Shown here in pieces: positions 35,571 to 43,641 of a DNA stretch of 64,000 nt. How positions within the stretch are numbered: position 1 is the first letter of the stretch; each line of letters starts with the position of its first letter. The stretch covers positions 186,001 through 250,000 of the forward strand of contig NC_023035.1 in assembly GCF_000507245.1 (NCBI RefSeq). The letters are read 5' to 3'. This DNA is from Salinispira pacifica (lineage in GTDB: Bacteria; Spirochaetota; Spirochaetia; DSM-27196; Salinispiraceae). The translations under genes and the position numbers were made by a program. A model generated the notes under the pieces. The model saw nothing but the letters and a program-made list of their open reading frames with translations. It made no database searches and had not been told where the DNA came from.

Positions 35571-37062
35571 TGGCTGCAGAGATTCTCGAAACGATAGTTG
35601 CATCAAGACGCCGGCGCATCCGAAAAGAAGGTGCGGATCAGGGGCTTTCAGATCAGTTTCTCCGGGGAGAGGGAAGCGGCAGCCCCGGGGCTGGAACTGT
35701 GCCCTTTGTGCGCAACCCTCTGGTGATCTGTGAAGTGAAGCGGCGAAGCCCTTCCCGGGGAGATATTTCCCGGGAACTGGATCCTGCGGAACAGGCCGGG
35801 CATTATCATACATCCGGAGTAGGTTCGGTTTCTGTCCTCACTGAGCAGGATCATTTCGGAGGCAGTCTGGCTGACCTGATCAATGTAAAGCGGGCTTACC
35901 CCGCTTGTCTGTGTTGAGAAAAGATTTCCTTCTCACCATCCGGGACATTGACATAAGCTACCGGGCGGGTGCGGATGCAGTTCTGCTCATCGCCGCCATT
36001 CTAGAGCCACAGCGTCTGGGAGAACTGTACAAGCGTACTCTTGAGCTGGGCATGACTGCGCTGGTTGAAGTCCACGATTCCGGAGAGCTGAATAAGGTGA
36101 AGCAGTCGGGGATCCGTCCCGAGCTTATGGGAATAAATGCCCGAAATCTCCGGAACTTTCAGGTGGATATGCTTGGCGCTCTCAAACTGAGACAAGAGAT
36201 CGACTGGGAATGCGATGTGGTATTCGAATCGGGGATATTTGCTCCGGCCCAGGCGGCCCATGCAGCGGCAAGCGGCTTCTCGGGAGTCCTGGTTGGAGAG
36301 GCGGCGGTGAAAATTCCTGAACTGCCGGCCAGTCTCTCACATGGGTTGGAAAAACCCGGGGATTTTCCCCAGGCCGGCCATGAGTTCTGGGAGCGTCTGC
36401 TTGGTCTGAGACGCGGAGCCTGGCTGAGCGCCGGTACCGGGGGCAAACGGGCAGGCAGACCTCTGGTGAAAGTTTGCGGAATTACCCGGCGGACTGATGC
36501 CGAACATGCCGCGGCTGCGGGTGCAGATCTTCTGGGATTTGTTTTCGCCGACAGTCCCAGAAAAGCTTCCCTCGCCTTACTGGAGGAGCTCAGAGATCTG
36601 GATGTTCTCAAAGTGGCCGTGGTCACCGGCGATCCGGATGAAATGCTGCGGGAGGCCTGGAGAAGGGGGCTGATTGACGTTTTTCAGTATCACGGGGATG
36701 AAAGTCCGGAGGAATGCCAGGAACGGAAGCTTCCGTTTTACAAGGCCCTCACTCTGCGGTCAGAGGCGCAGGTGGATGACATCATGAGCTATGCATCTCC
36801 CAGAGTGCTGGTTGATGCATACAGCAGCAAAGCCCGTGGGGGGACCGGTACGTCAATTGAAGCGGATCTTGTGACCAGAGCTGCGGTCCAGAAACCGTTG
36901 TGGCTGGCGGGAGGACTGAACCCGGAGAATATTGCCAGTAAATTGGAGAGCTTCTCACCGGAGCTTGTGGATGTTTCCAGCGGTCTGGAGGCTGCACCGG
37001 GAGAGAAGGATCATGAAAAGGTGACGCGCTTTTTTCAGGAGATTAAACGTGCAGGTATATAA
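35570..37062 (+). pseudogene. trpCF: TrpC-TrpF fusion interrupted by a -1 frameshift
   Basis: Indole-3-glycerol-phosphate synthase fused to phosphoribosylanthranilate isomerase. The first frame (35570-35917) gives the TrpC N-terminus with CEVKRRSPSRGDI and VSVLTEQDHFGGSLADL, then leaves phase. The second (readable from 35905 to 37062) resumes at LSVLRKDFLLTIRDIDISY, completes TrpC (GINARNLRNFQVD, VFESGI, GVLVGEAAV) and continues into TrpF (VKVCGITRRTDAEHAAAAGADLLGFVF, YHGDESPEE, LAGGLNPENI). One missing base near the CCCC at 35899-35902 explains the break. Since the rest of the operon is intact, sequence error or recent mutation is likelier than old decay. The TTG at 35905 might still allow some TrpF to be made. 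Confidence 0.88.
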
Positions 37063-38347
37063 TAATTATTTCGGCCGGTTCGGCGGCCGCTATGTGGCGG
37101 AAGTGTTGAGGGGCGCCCTGGATGATCTTGAGGCGGCTTTTATTGATGCCATGAATGACAGGGAGTTTCTGGAAGAGATTTCCAGGCTGCAAAAGGAGTT
37201 TATCGGCCGTCCCACTCCCCTGCTCTATGCTGAGAACAGCAGCAGAGAACTGGGGGGAGCGCAGATATTCATCAAGCAGGAAGGACTGGCGGCGACCGGT
37301 GCCCATAAGATTAATAATGCCCTTGGCCAGGCGCTGCTGGCAAAACGGATGGGGAAAACCCGGATTATTGCAGAAACCGGGGCGGGGCAGCACGGAGTTG
37401 CCACAGCTGCGGTGTGCGCCAAACTGGGACTTCCCTGCAGGGTGTACATGGGGGAGGTGGATATTGCCCGTCAGCGGCCCAATGTCTTTTCCATGGAGAT
37501 GTACGGCGCAGAAGTGGTCCCGGTAAAAACCGGCAGCAGAACTCTCAAGGATGCGGTGAACGAAGCCCTGAGAGACTGGGCCGGCAGCTTCGATGAAACC
37601 CATTATCTCATCGGTTCCGCTTTGGGACCAAGTCCGTTTCCCGACATGGTCCGGGAATTTCAGGCGGTCATCGGCAGGGAAGTGCGCCAGCAGGCTGAAC
37701 GGCAGATTATCCCCAGGGGGCTCCACCTGGAGGCTCTCATCGCCTGCGTGGGCGGAGGGTCCAATGCAATGGGGTTCTTTGCCCCCTTCATTGAGGAGGA
37801 GCATCCCAGATTGATCGGCGTGGAAGCCGGCGGTAGAGGCGCAGGAATCGGCGAGCATGCCGCCCGCATGACCTCTGAGGCCAGCACGGGAATTGTCCAG
37901 GGATACAAGTCCCGCTTCCTTCTGGACGAAGACGGACAGGTTCAGCACACCCATTCCATTTCCGCCGGCCTGGATTATCCGGGCATAGGTCCCCAGCTTG
38001 CTCACCTCGGCGAAACCGGCCGGGTAGAATTCCATGCCGCCCGGGACGATCAGGCTCTGGATGCTCTGAAGTATCTGGCCTCCCGGGAAGGGGTGATTTT
38101 CGCCCTGGAGTCCGCCCACGGGGCATGGTACGGCATTGAGCTTGCCAAAACCCTGAAACCTGATCAGGCCATTGTAATTAACATGTCCGGCAGGGGAGAT
38201 AAAGATATTTTTATTACCGCTAAAGCAGTACAGCCGGAAGTGTGGTCAGAATTTCTGGGTAGTGAGATCCAGGAAATCCGGAATACCCGGACTCAGAGCA
38301 CAGCTTCGGGCCGGGGCCCGGAAACCGGAAGAGGAGAACCGTCATGA
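37049..38347 (+). CDS. trpB: Tryptophan synthase beta chain
   Basis: PLP enzyme joining indole and serine. NYFGRFGGRYVAEVL opens the protein; the PLP lysine is in TGAHKINNALGQALLAKRMGK; ETGAGQHGVATA, MGEVDIARQRPNVFSMEMYGA, VGGGSNAMGFF and GLDYPGIGPQLA are all present. At 432 residues it is about 30 residues longer than usual because of a C-terminal tail (EIQEIRNTRTQSTASGRGPE). It starts with GTG, preceded by AGGAG, and overlaps the end of trpCF by 14 bases. Confidence 0.97.
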   Translation: MQVYNNYFGRFGGRYVAEVLRGALDDLEAAFIDAMNDREFLEEISRLQKEFIGRPTPLLYAENSSRELGGAQIFIKQEGLAATGAHKINNALGQALLAKRMGKTRIIAETGAGQHGVATAAVCAKLGLPCRVYMGEVDIARQRPNVFSMEMYGAEVVPVKTGSRTLKDAVNEALRDWAGSFDETHYLIGSALGPSPFPDMVREFQAVIGREVRQQAERQIIPRGLHLEALIACVGGGSNAMGFFAPFIEEEHPRLIGVEAGGRGAGIGEHAARMTSEASTGIVQGYKSRFLLDEDGQVQHTHSISAGLDYPGIGPQLAHLGETGRVEFHAARDDQALDALKYLASREGVIFALESAHGAWYGIELAKTLKPDQAIVINMSGRGDKDIFITAKAVQPEVWSEFLGSEIQEIRNTRTQSTASGRGPETGRGEPS

Positions 38348-39120
38348 TAGAATTAATGGCCCACATGATTCCCTATTATCCAGATGCGGAAATCAGCAAA
38401 GAGGTGGCTCTGCGGATGCTGGAGGCAGGCACGAAGTATCTGGAAGTGCAGTTTCCGTTTTCGGATCCCAGTGCAGACGGACCGGTTATTGAAGAGGCCT
38501 GCCAGAAGGCTTTGAACAACGGATTTCGCATGGAGAAGGGCTTCGAGTTTGTTTCCAGTCTCATGAAGGAAAGCCCCAGGCTTCAGTCCGGAGATGCCGA
38601 GCTTTTTGTAATGACCTATGCGTCTCCGGTAACCGTCCGCGGGGTGGAAAGCTTTGTCCAGCGTGCCGCCCGGGCAGGTGTCCGGGGACTGATTATCCCG
38701 GATCTTCCTCCTGACAGCGACGAGGGGCTGTATGAGGCCTGCCGTCGGCACGGGGTTGAGGTGATACCGGTTCTCGCCACCAGCTCCCGGCCGGAACGGG
38801 TGGAATTGGCAGCTACGCATAACCCAAGGTTTATCTACTGCGCATTGCGGAAGGGAATTACCGGACAGGATACGGTGCTGGGCGGCGAAAATATCACCTT
38901 CATTGAGAATGCCGGGAAAAGCGGTGCAAAAATTATGGCCGGATTCGGCATATCACGCCGGGAACAGGTGGAAGCACTGGACGGACATGCCCATGCTGCG
39001 GTAGTGGGAAGCGCTTTTCTCCGTGCTCTGCACAAAGCAGAAGAGGAGCATGGTGCACTTGGTGCTGAACATGCGGGAAACGCCGTGGCGGATTTAGTGT
39101 CCAGCCTCCTTGGAAAATAA
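38344..39120 (+). CDS. trpA: Tryptophan synthase alpha chain
   Basis: Splits indole-3-glycerol phosphate and passes indole to TrpB. The catalytic glutamate is in YLEVQFPFSDPSADGP, with the catalytic aspartate a few residues later (SADGP). Later landmarks are GVRGLIIPDLPPDSDEG, VIPVLATSSRPERVE, FIYCALRKGITG and IMAGFGISRREQV. The N-terminus (MAHMIPYYPDAEIS) departs from the usual GDP motif. It overlaps trpB by four bases (ATGA) and closes the operon. Confidence 0.94.
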   Translation: MIELMAHMIPYYPDAEISKEVALRMLEAGTKYLEVQFPFSDPSADGPVIEEACQKALNNGFRMEKGFEFVSSLMKESPRLQSGDAELFVMTYASPVTVRGVESFVQRAARAGVRGLIIPDLPPDSDEGLYEACRRHGVEVIPVLATSSRPERVELAATHNPRFIYCALRKGITGQDTVLGGENITFIENAGKSGAKIMAGFGISRREQVEALDGHAHAAVVGSAFLRALHKAEEEHGALGAEHAGNAVADLVSSLLGK

Positions 39121-39149
39121 TTGACCCCTGCGGGAGAATCATTTACTCT
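39121..39149 (+). promoter_or_regulatory. Promoter of trxA
   Basis: TTGACC (39121-39126) and TACTCT (39144-39149) are 17 bases apart, immediately after the trpA stop codon, so thioredoxin can be expressed apart from the attenuated trp operon. Confidence 0.55.
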
Positions 39150-39179
39150 TCTAGGACGCTGATTTCCAGGAGGAATGCA

Positions 39180-39503
39180 ATGAGCGATCAGGTCACATTG
39201 ACGACTGAAAATTTTGAAAATGAAGTTCTGAAGTCTGACATTCCGGTGGTTGTTGATTTTTGGGCGGAATGGTGTATGCCCTGCAGAATGATTGCGCCGG
39301 TTCTGGAAGACCTATCCAAGGAATACAGCGGAAAAATCAAAGTCGGCAAACTTAACGTGGACGATCATGGAGATATCGGTGCAAAGTACAACATTATCAG
39401 TATACCCACCCTCCTGGTGTTCAAAGACGGACAGCTGATCAAGCAGCACGTGGGGGCCGCACCGAAAGCTACCATCCAGGAGCTGATCTCTTCAGCCATG
39501 TAA
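39180..39503 (+). CDS. trxA: Thioredoxin
   Basis: Cytoplasmic thiol-disulfide reductase of 107 residues with the thioredoxin fold intact (PVVVDFWAEWCMPCRMIAPVLEDLSKEY, KLNVDDHG, YNIISIPTLLVFKDGQ). The active site reads WCMPC instead of the common WCGPC, a change expected to affect redox potential or partner choice. AGGAGG precedes the ATG. It has its own promoter and terminator. Confidence 0.95.
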   Translation: MSDQVTLTTENFENEVLKSDIPVVVDFWAEWCMPCRMIAPVLEDLSKEYSGKIKVGKLNVDDHGDIGAKYNIISIPTLLVFKDGQLIKQHVGAAPKATIQELISSAM

Positions 39504-39527
39504 TATCTCCCGAAGTATTACCTATAC

Positions 39528-39554
39528 AGGGACCGTTCTAAGCGGTCCCTTTTT
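39528..39554 (+). terminator. Intrinsic terminator of trxA
   Basis: AGGGACCG pairs with CGGTCCCT around a 7-base loop, followed by a T-run (39550-39554). A perfect 8-bp stem. Confidence 0.9.
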
Positions 39555-39568
39555 GAATTTTCCGCTTT

Positions 39569-40642
39569 TCACGGTTCATACACATCCTGACAATTTTCAT
39601 GGCCGAAGCTGCTGCATGAAGTGGGCACGATGTGCCAGTCGTTTTTCCCGTTGGTATCGTTGAATTCCAGGTCTCTGCATATGCTCCGGGTTGATGTGGA
39701 ATCCTCGCTTCGAAGGCAATCCTCCGGAATTATCTGGTCCCCCGAATACACCCAGGCACCCGCCCCGGCGAGTTCGTTCATTACTCTCTGGGTGTAGGAT
39801 GTTCCAAAACTGCCGTAATCCTGGCCTTCTTCGTAGCTTCGGTTGCTGTATAATACGGCATCAAGAATTTCCGCACCCGGGGCGGGGCTCGCATAGATGC
39901 TCAGTGCGCCATTGGTATCGCTGAGTCCCTGGTCCCCTTCCGTCCAGAAATCCCGGACATCTGCAATTGCGTTGGGTGCCGTTGCAGAGTTTCCCGCTAG
40001 AATCCTATCTTCACCGTATTCATCTGTTTCTCCTGCCAGGCCGTCAGAGCGAAAATGAACAATAAGATACTCGCCCTGTTCAACCTCCTGATCCTGAAAA
40101 CGAAGGCAGGATTTATGATCACCGGCGGCACCGTTATATACGGTAATTCCACCCAGATTACCCTCCCGAAGCACAACGATTTCGGCTTTCTCATAGCGGC
40201 TGCTGCTGTGTTCGGTGATAAACTCACTGAGTATAAGTTGAGCCGGATTGATGTTGACTGAATAGAACGGCAGAAGAAACCAAAGTTCATTTCCTGTGTC
40301 ATCCCGCACTCTGCCTTCAAGTGTCAGCTCTTCCCCTGGGAGATCATCCCCGTTCAAGGCCAACAGAAGGCTGGTTTGATCAGCTTGCTCTATTCCGGAA
40401 ATTTCAAAGCCTCCGCAGGCGGCAAAATCATCTGAATCAAATTTGATATGCTCATTGAACTTCAGAATGAGACTTCCCCGGCCCGGCTGTTCCAGCCCTG
40501 TATACACAGGAGGCTGAAGATCCTTCATCCCCCTGATACCCTGAAACAGAGGGACACAGGATAACAGAATGCAGAATAATCCCAGACTGAGCAGAATCTC
40601 CGCTGCCCGGCGGCAAACTGGAGCCCGAACGTTCGTATCCAT
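39569..40642 (-). CDS. Lipoprotein with lamin-tail-like domain
   Basis: A signal with ILLSLGLFCILLSC gives an LLSC lipobox near residue 29. Residues about 50-130 are a beta-sandwich resembling bacterial Ig-like folds (LKFNEHIKFDSDDFAACGGFEISG). From about residue 133, AQLILSEFITEHSSSRYEKAEIVVLREGNLGGITVYNG resembles a lamin-tail domain, as found in surface proteins of spirochaetes. The role is unknown. GAGGGG lies before the ATG. Several cysteines at the C-terminus (CLRSED, SICRD, SCSSFGHENC) may form disulfides. Confidence 0.65.
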   Translation of the reverse strand: MDTNVRAPVCRRAAEILLSLGLFCILLSCVPLFQGIRGMKDLQPPVYTGLEQPGRGSLILKFNEHIKFDSDDFAACGGFEISGIEQADQTSLLLALNGDDLPGEELTLEGRVRDDTGNELWFLLPFYSVNINPAQLILSEFITEHSSSRYEKAEIVVLREGNLGGITVYNGAAGDHKSCLRFQDQEVEQGEYLIVHFRSDGLAGETDEYGEDRILAGNSATAPNAIADVRDFWTEGDQGLSDTNGALSIYASPAPGAEILDAVLYSNRSYEEGQDYGSFGTSYTQRVMNELAGAGAWVYSGDQIIPEDCLRSEDSTSTRSICRDLEFNDTNGKNDWHIVPTSCSSFGHENCQDVYEP

Positions 40643-40707
40643 AGTTTCCCCTCTTTCTCTTTGGTGACACCGGTCATTTCTGATACCGGGAAAAAAGCGC
40701 TGCTGCT

Positions 40708-40736
40708 TTGCCTGGAGAGTGTAAAACGGATATAAT
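40708..40736 (+). promoter_or_regulatory. Sigma70-type promoter
   Basis: TTGCCT (40708-40713) and a perfect TATAAT (40731-40736) are 17 bases apart, about 70 bases ahead of the exported-protein gene at 40804. Confidence 0.65.
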
Positions 40737-40803
40737 TTGAATTGCCGAAAGCCGGACCGGACAACCGACCTGCTTTTGACTACGCTGCGGAGGTTAATAT
40801 CCT

Positions 40804-41427
40804 ATGGCTGACAGAAGAAAATACGGAACGGTGATGCTGGTGTTTTTCATGTCCCTTGGACTGTCCGTCGGCCTCTCCGTCGAGCCGGGCGGCACGCTGT
40901 TCGCTGCGCCGCCGGAAATTCAGTCGGTGGAAGGGTATCTGGTAGCTACAGCAGGTCCGTTCACCGGACTGAGCAGCGGTTTTGAGTACATTCGGCAGAA
41001 CAGTAATAGTGACAGCAGATCTGTACAGCTTCCCGGAATTCTTCCCCGGGAATCAACCGAGGGGGCTGAAGAGGCTGAGGGTTCATTGGAAGATGTGTAT
41101 CTGGCCCGCTATGAATTTATGAATACAGATATCTGGGTAATCGGTTCTCAAGCATGGAATGGTTTCGCTACTGTACCGGAAAACCTCTTGAGGTGGCGGC
41201 GAAACACGCAGCTGTGTGCCGGAAGAGATCTTTTACTGGCAACCGGCGGCACCCATTTGGCCCTCTCCTTGAGTGCATCTGGGGCGGTATATCTGATTCT
41301 TTTTCCGGATACAGTGCTCGATATCTGCAGATTCCTGGATAGCTACCAGCCTCTGGCATCTTTTTTTAATCCCCGGGGGATTCAGAATGCTCCGGTTTTT
41401 CCCGGTGTTTTGGGGGTGCTTCCCTGA
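40804..41427 (+). CDS. Exported protein of unknown function
   Basis: 207 residues with a signal-like hydrophobic segment (VMLVFFMSLGLSVGLSV) ending near LFAAPPE (about residue 36). The rest contains a Glu-rich linker (ESTEGAEEAEGSLED) and a beta-rich part (YLARYEFMNTDIWVIGSQAWN, LCAGRDLLLATGGTHLALSLSASGAVYLILFPD). No family recognised. GGAGG lies nine bases before the ATG, and a good promoter is further upstream. It may be cotranscribed with the vWA-domain gene 60 bases downstream. Confidence 0.6.
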   Translation: MADRRKYGTVMLVFFMSLGLSVGLSVEPGGTLFAAPPEIQSVEGYLVATAGPFTGLSSGFEYIRQNSNSDSRSVQLPGILPRESTEGAEEAEGSLEDVYLARYEFMNTDIWVIGSQAWNGFATVPENLLRWRRNTQLCAGRDLLLATGGTHLALSLSASGAVYLILFPDTVLDICRFLDSYQPLASFFNPRGIQNAPVFPGVLGVLP

Positions 41428-41487
41428 GCTGCATCCCCGTGGTGAAAAAAGGGTAATCGAAATTCTCAGGATTCCGATATTGATATT

Positions 41488-42609
41488 ATGAAACCCGCAG
41501 GGAACCGGAACATCATATTGCTCATAATTCTGAGTGTATTTTTCTTTCCGGTGCTTTACGCACAGGATCTGGGTATCTCGGTGGAAGATCTCCGGATTGA
41601 ACAGAGCCTGGAAGGGGGCTATTACCTCTATGTGCGGAATAAAGCGGATATCGAAAGCATCATCCTCACAGAATCAACCGAGGACCCTGAGCGGGAAGTT
41701 GCAAGTTACACGTTGAGAAATCCTGAATATCACCCCGAGAACGGAGATGAGAAGCGGATCCTGGATGGCGAAATTCTCGAGGACGATACCCTTCACTTTC
41801 TGCTGGATTCTACACCGGTTCCTGATGATCAGTTCGGATCGGCCTTTCGAATTTTTATTCCCTATGTGGTGATTTATGGCTATGACTGGAGCAGACAGGG
41901 CGAAATACAGGTGCTGGACGGCACATATTTGAGCGTTAGGAGTTTTGAGCTTCCCTATGCGGATTACCGTGGAGCGTTTCAGGATAATCCATTTATTATC
42001 CGGGTTTCCCAGAGGCCTTCCCCGGGGCCGCCGGAAGGCAATTACATGGAAGAGACCGTTGAGAGCTTTTCCCGGATTGCTGAAGATACCAGCGGAAAGG
42101 TTCTGTACTCCCAGGGCGAAGAGGATATTTTAACCCGTATTGAGGAAATTCTCAGTGACGAGGAAGGCAGGCAGCTGGATCTGGTTATTGCCCTGGACAG
42201 CACCCAGTCCATGGAAAACGATATGCCCTACCTGAGAGATCATCTGGGAGATCTGATAGAACGCACAACTACCGGATTCGACCGCGTGAGAATCGGATTT
42301 GTCTACTACCGGGACTACCTGGAAGAGTATCTGTACCGGATCAGTGATTTCCAGACGGGGACTGACGTGGTTGGTGATGTGCTCGCCAGAATCCGCCCCA
42401 CCGGCGGCCGGGATATACCGGAAGCGGTAAACGAGGCCCTCTATGCGGCGCTGGAGAACTTTGCATGGATGGCTGACAACAGAAAGATAATCCTCATCGG
42501 CGATGCACCGCCCCATCCCCGGCCCAGGGGAAAAATAACCGCTGAGATGGTGAAGGAAGCGGCTTCAGAAAACGATGTAGCGGTTCATGTGATAATTCTT
42601 CCTCATTGA
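41488..42609 (+). CDS. Exported von Willebrand factor type A domain protein
   Basis: The signal peptide ends at FPVLYAQD (about residue 26). Residues 27-215 are a beta-rich region of unknown type. Residues about 230-373 form a vWA domain: the MIDAS motif DLVIALDSTQSMENDM gives DxSxS as DSTQS, and later elements are GFVYYRDY, TGGRDIPEAVNEALYAAL and KIILIGDAPPH. vWA domains bind metal and mediate protein adhesion or assembly. The protein ends with the domain and has no C-terminal anchor. Confidence 0.8.
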   Translation: MKPAGNRNIILLIILSVFFFPVLYAQDLGISVEDLRIEQSLEGGYYLYVRNKADIESIILTESTEDPEREVASYTLRNPEYHPENGDEKRILDGEILEDDTLHFLLDSTPVPDDQFGSAFRIFIPYVVIYGYDWSRQGEIQVLDGTYLSVRSFELPYADYRGAFQDNPFIIRVSQRPSPGPPEGNYMEETVESFSRIAEDTSGKVLYSQGEEDILTRIEEILSDEEGRQLDLVIALDSTQSMENDMPYLRDHLGDLIERTTTGFDRVRIGFVYYRDYLEEYLYRISDFQTGTDVVGDVLARIRPTGGRDIPEAVNEALYAALENFAWMADNRKIILIGDAPPHPRPRGKITAEMVKEAASENDVAVHVIILPH

Positions 42610-42662
42610 GCAAGATGCGCTGAACTCATTGAGAAAGCGGCGTTGAACCGGCCCCTGTTGTA

Positions 42663-43112
42663 TTAGCTCTCTTTCCGGGCTTCTTCGATTTTATTCAGAA
42701 GCTTCCGGCTCAGGACCTCCACCCATTGGGGAAGAACTGACGGATCCTCGGCGGATTCATACCGGGCGATAATATCGCTGAATCCCTCTTCCGCCTGATC
42801 AAATCTGTCCAGCTTATAGTGAATTAAAGAAATCTGATAATCCGCAGCCGCAATATTCGCCTGGTCATCAGGAAACCGCACTTTAAACTCTTCCAGATAA
42901 AACATGGCTGAATCCCAATTCAGCTCATCCATATTTTCCTGTGCTCTTTGAAAAAATTCCTGTTTGCTCAGATCCTCGGGGATTTCCTGAGGAGTGCTCT
43001 GACAGGCGGTTGTGAGCAGAAGGGCTGCAACGGCTATCGCTCCAAGAAGGCTGTGAAATGCTCTGTGCTGATTCCGGGTTTTGGGAAAATAACGGGAATG
43101 TGCTTCAATCAT
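42663..43112 (-). CDS. Small TPR lipoprotein, BamD/YfiO-like in shape
   Basis: 149 residues. The signal LLGAIAVAALLLTTAC ends in a TTAC lipobox near residue 37. The mature part has two to three helical pairs (FFQRAQENMDELNWDSAMFYLEEFKVRFPDD, AADYQISLIHYKLDRFDQAEEGFSDIIARYES), which is the pattern at the start of BamD-type outer-membrane lipoproteins. It is too short to be a full BamD. GAGG lies six bases before the ATG. Confidence 0.68.
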   Translation of the reverse strand: MIEAHSRYFPKTRNQHRAFHSLLGAIAVAALLLTTACQSTPQEIPEDLSKQEFFQRAQENMDELNWDSAMFYLEEFKVRFPDDQANIAAADYQISLIHYKLDRFDQAEEGFSDIIARYESAEDPSVLPQWVEVLSRKLLNKIEEARKES

Positions 43113-43240
43113 ATGAACCTCATTTGAAATATCAACGTTTCTATCGGAAGTATACCTGATTAACAGGACAATTACATGGGTTCACAGGTTACGGATATTT
43201 CACGGGTCCTGCAATAGCCGCATACTTTGCCCTGCCGATC

Positions 43241-43534
43241 TTAGAAAACCTCGAAGCTTTCGGGATCATACTGCTCATCCTGACCGGGAAGGCTGTGTTT
43301 CAGGTCCCGTATGAACTCCTCGGGGTCTCCCATGGGAAGGTAGGCCTCGCAGTATTCACGTTCCCTCCGGGAAACGGTGAAATACTTATAGATTTTTTCA
43401 CCGCCCTGCTGTTTTCGCCACTTTCCCGCTGTACAACGCACCCTCAAGCGCTTGTGATCCCCCCGGTTATCAACAACCAGTTTGCAGTTGGCGCAGTTGG
43501 CACAGAAGATTTTTTCTTTTCCCGTTTTGGACAT
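43241..43534 (-). CDS. Small cysteine-rich (zinc-ribbon-like) protein
   Basis: 97 residues with cysteines in CANCANC near the N-terminus, a single RVRC and a later YCEAYLPMG. This spacing suggests a zinc-binding fold. Charged, no membrane segment, so cytoplasmic. The function is unknown. Its own promoter lies about 60 bases upstream. Confidence 0.62.
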   Translation of the reverse strand: MSKTGKEKIFCANCANCKLVVDNRGDHKRLRVRCTAGKWRKQQGGEKIYKYFTVSRREREYCEAYLPMGDPEEFIRDLKHSLPGQDEQYDPESFEVF

Positions 43535-43594
43535 GATCGGCTTCTTATTCCATGAAATACGGTGAACAGACCTTACTCACCAATATGTTCAAAA

Positions 43595-43623
43595 AGTGTA
43601 ACACGACCCTATAAGGGGGTCAA
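43595..43623 (-). promoter_or_regulatory. Promoter of the cysteine-rich protein gene
   Basis: On the minus strand TTGACC (43618-43623) and TACACT (43595-43600) are 17 bases apart. The spacer contains the dyad GACCC...GGGTC. Confidence 0.55.
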
Positions 43624-43641
43624 TGTGGCTGTGGAATTGCC

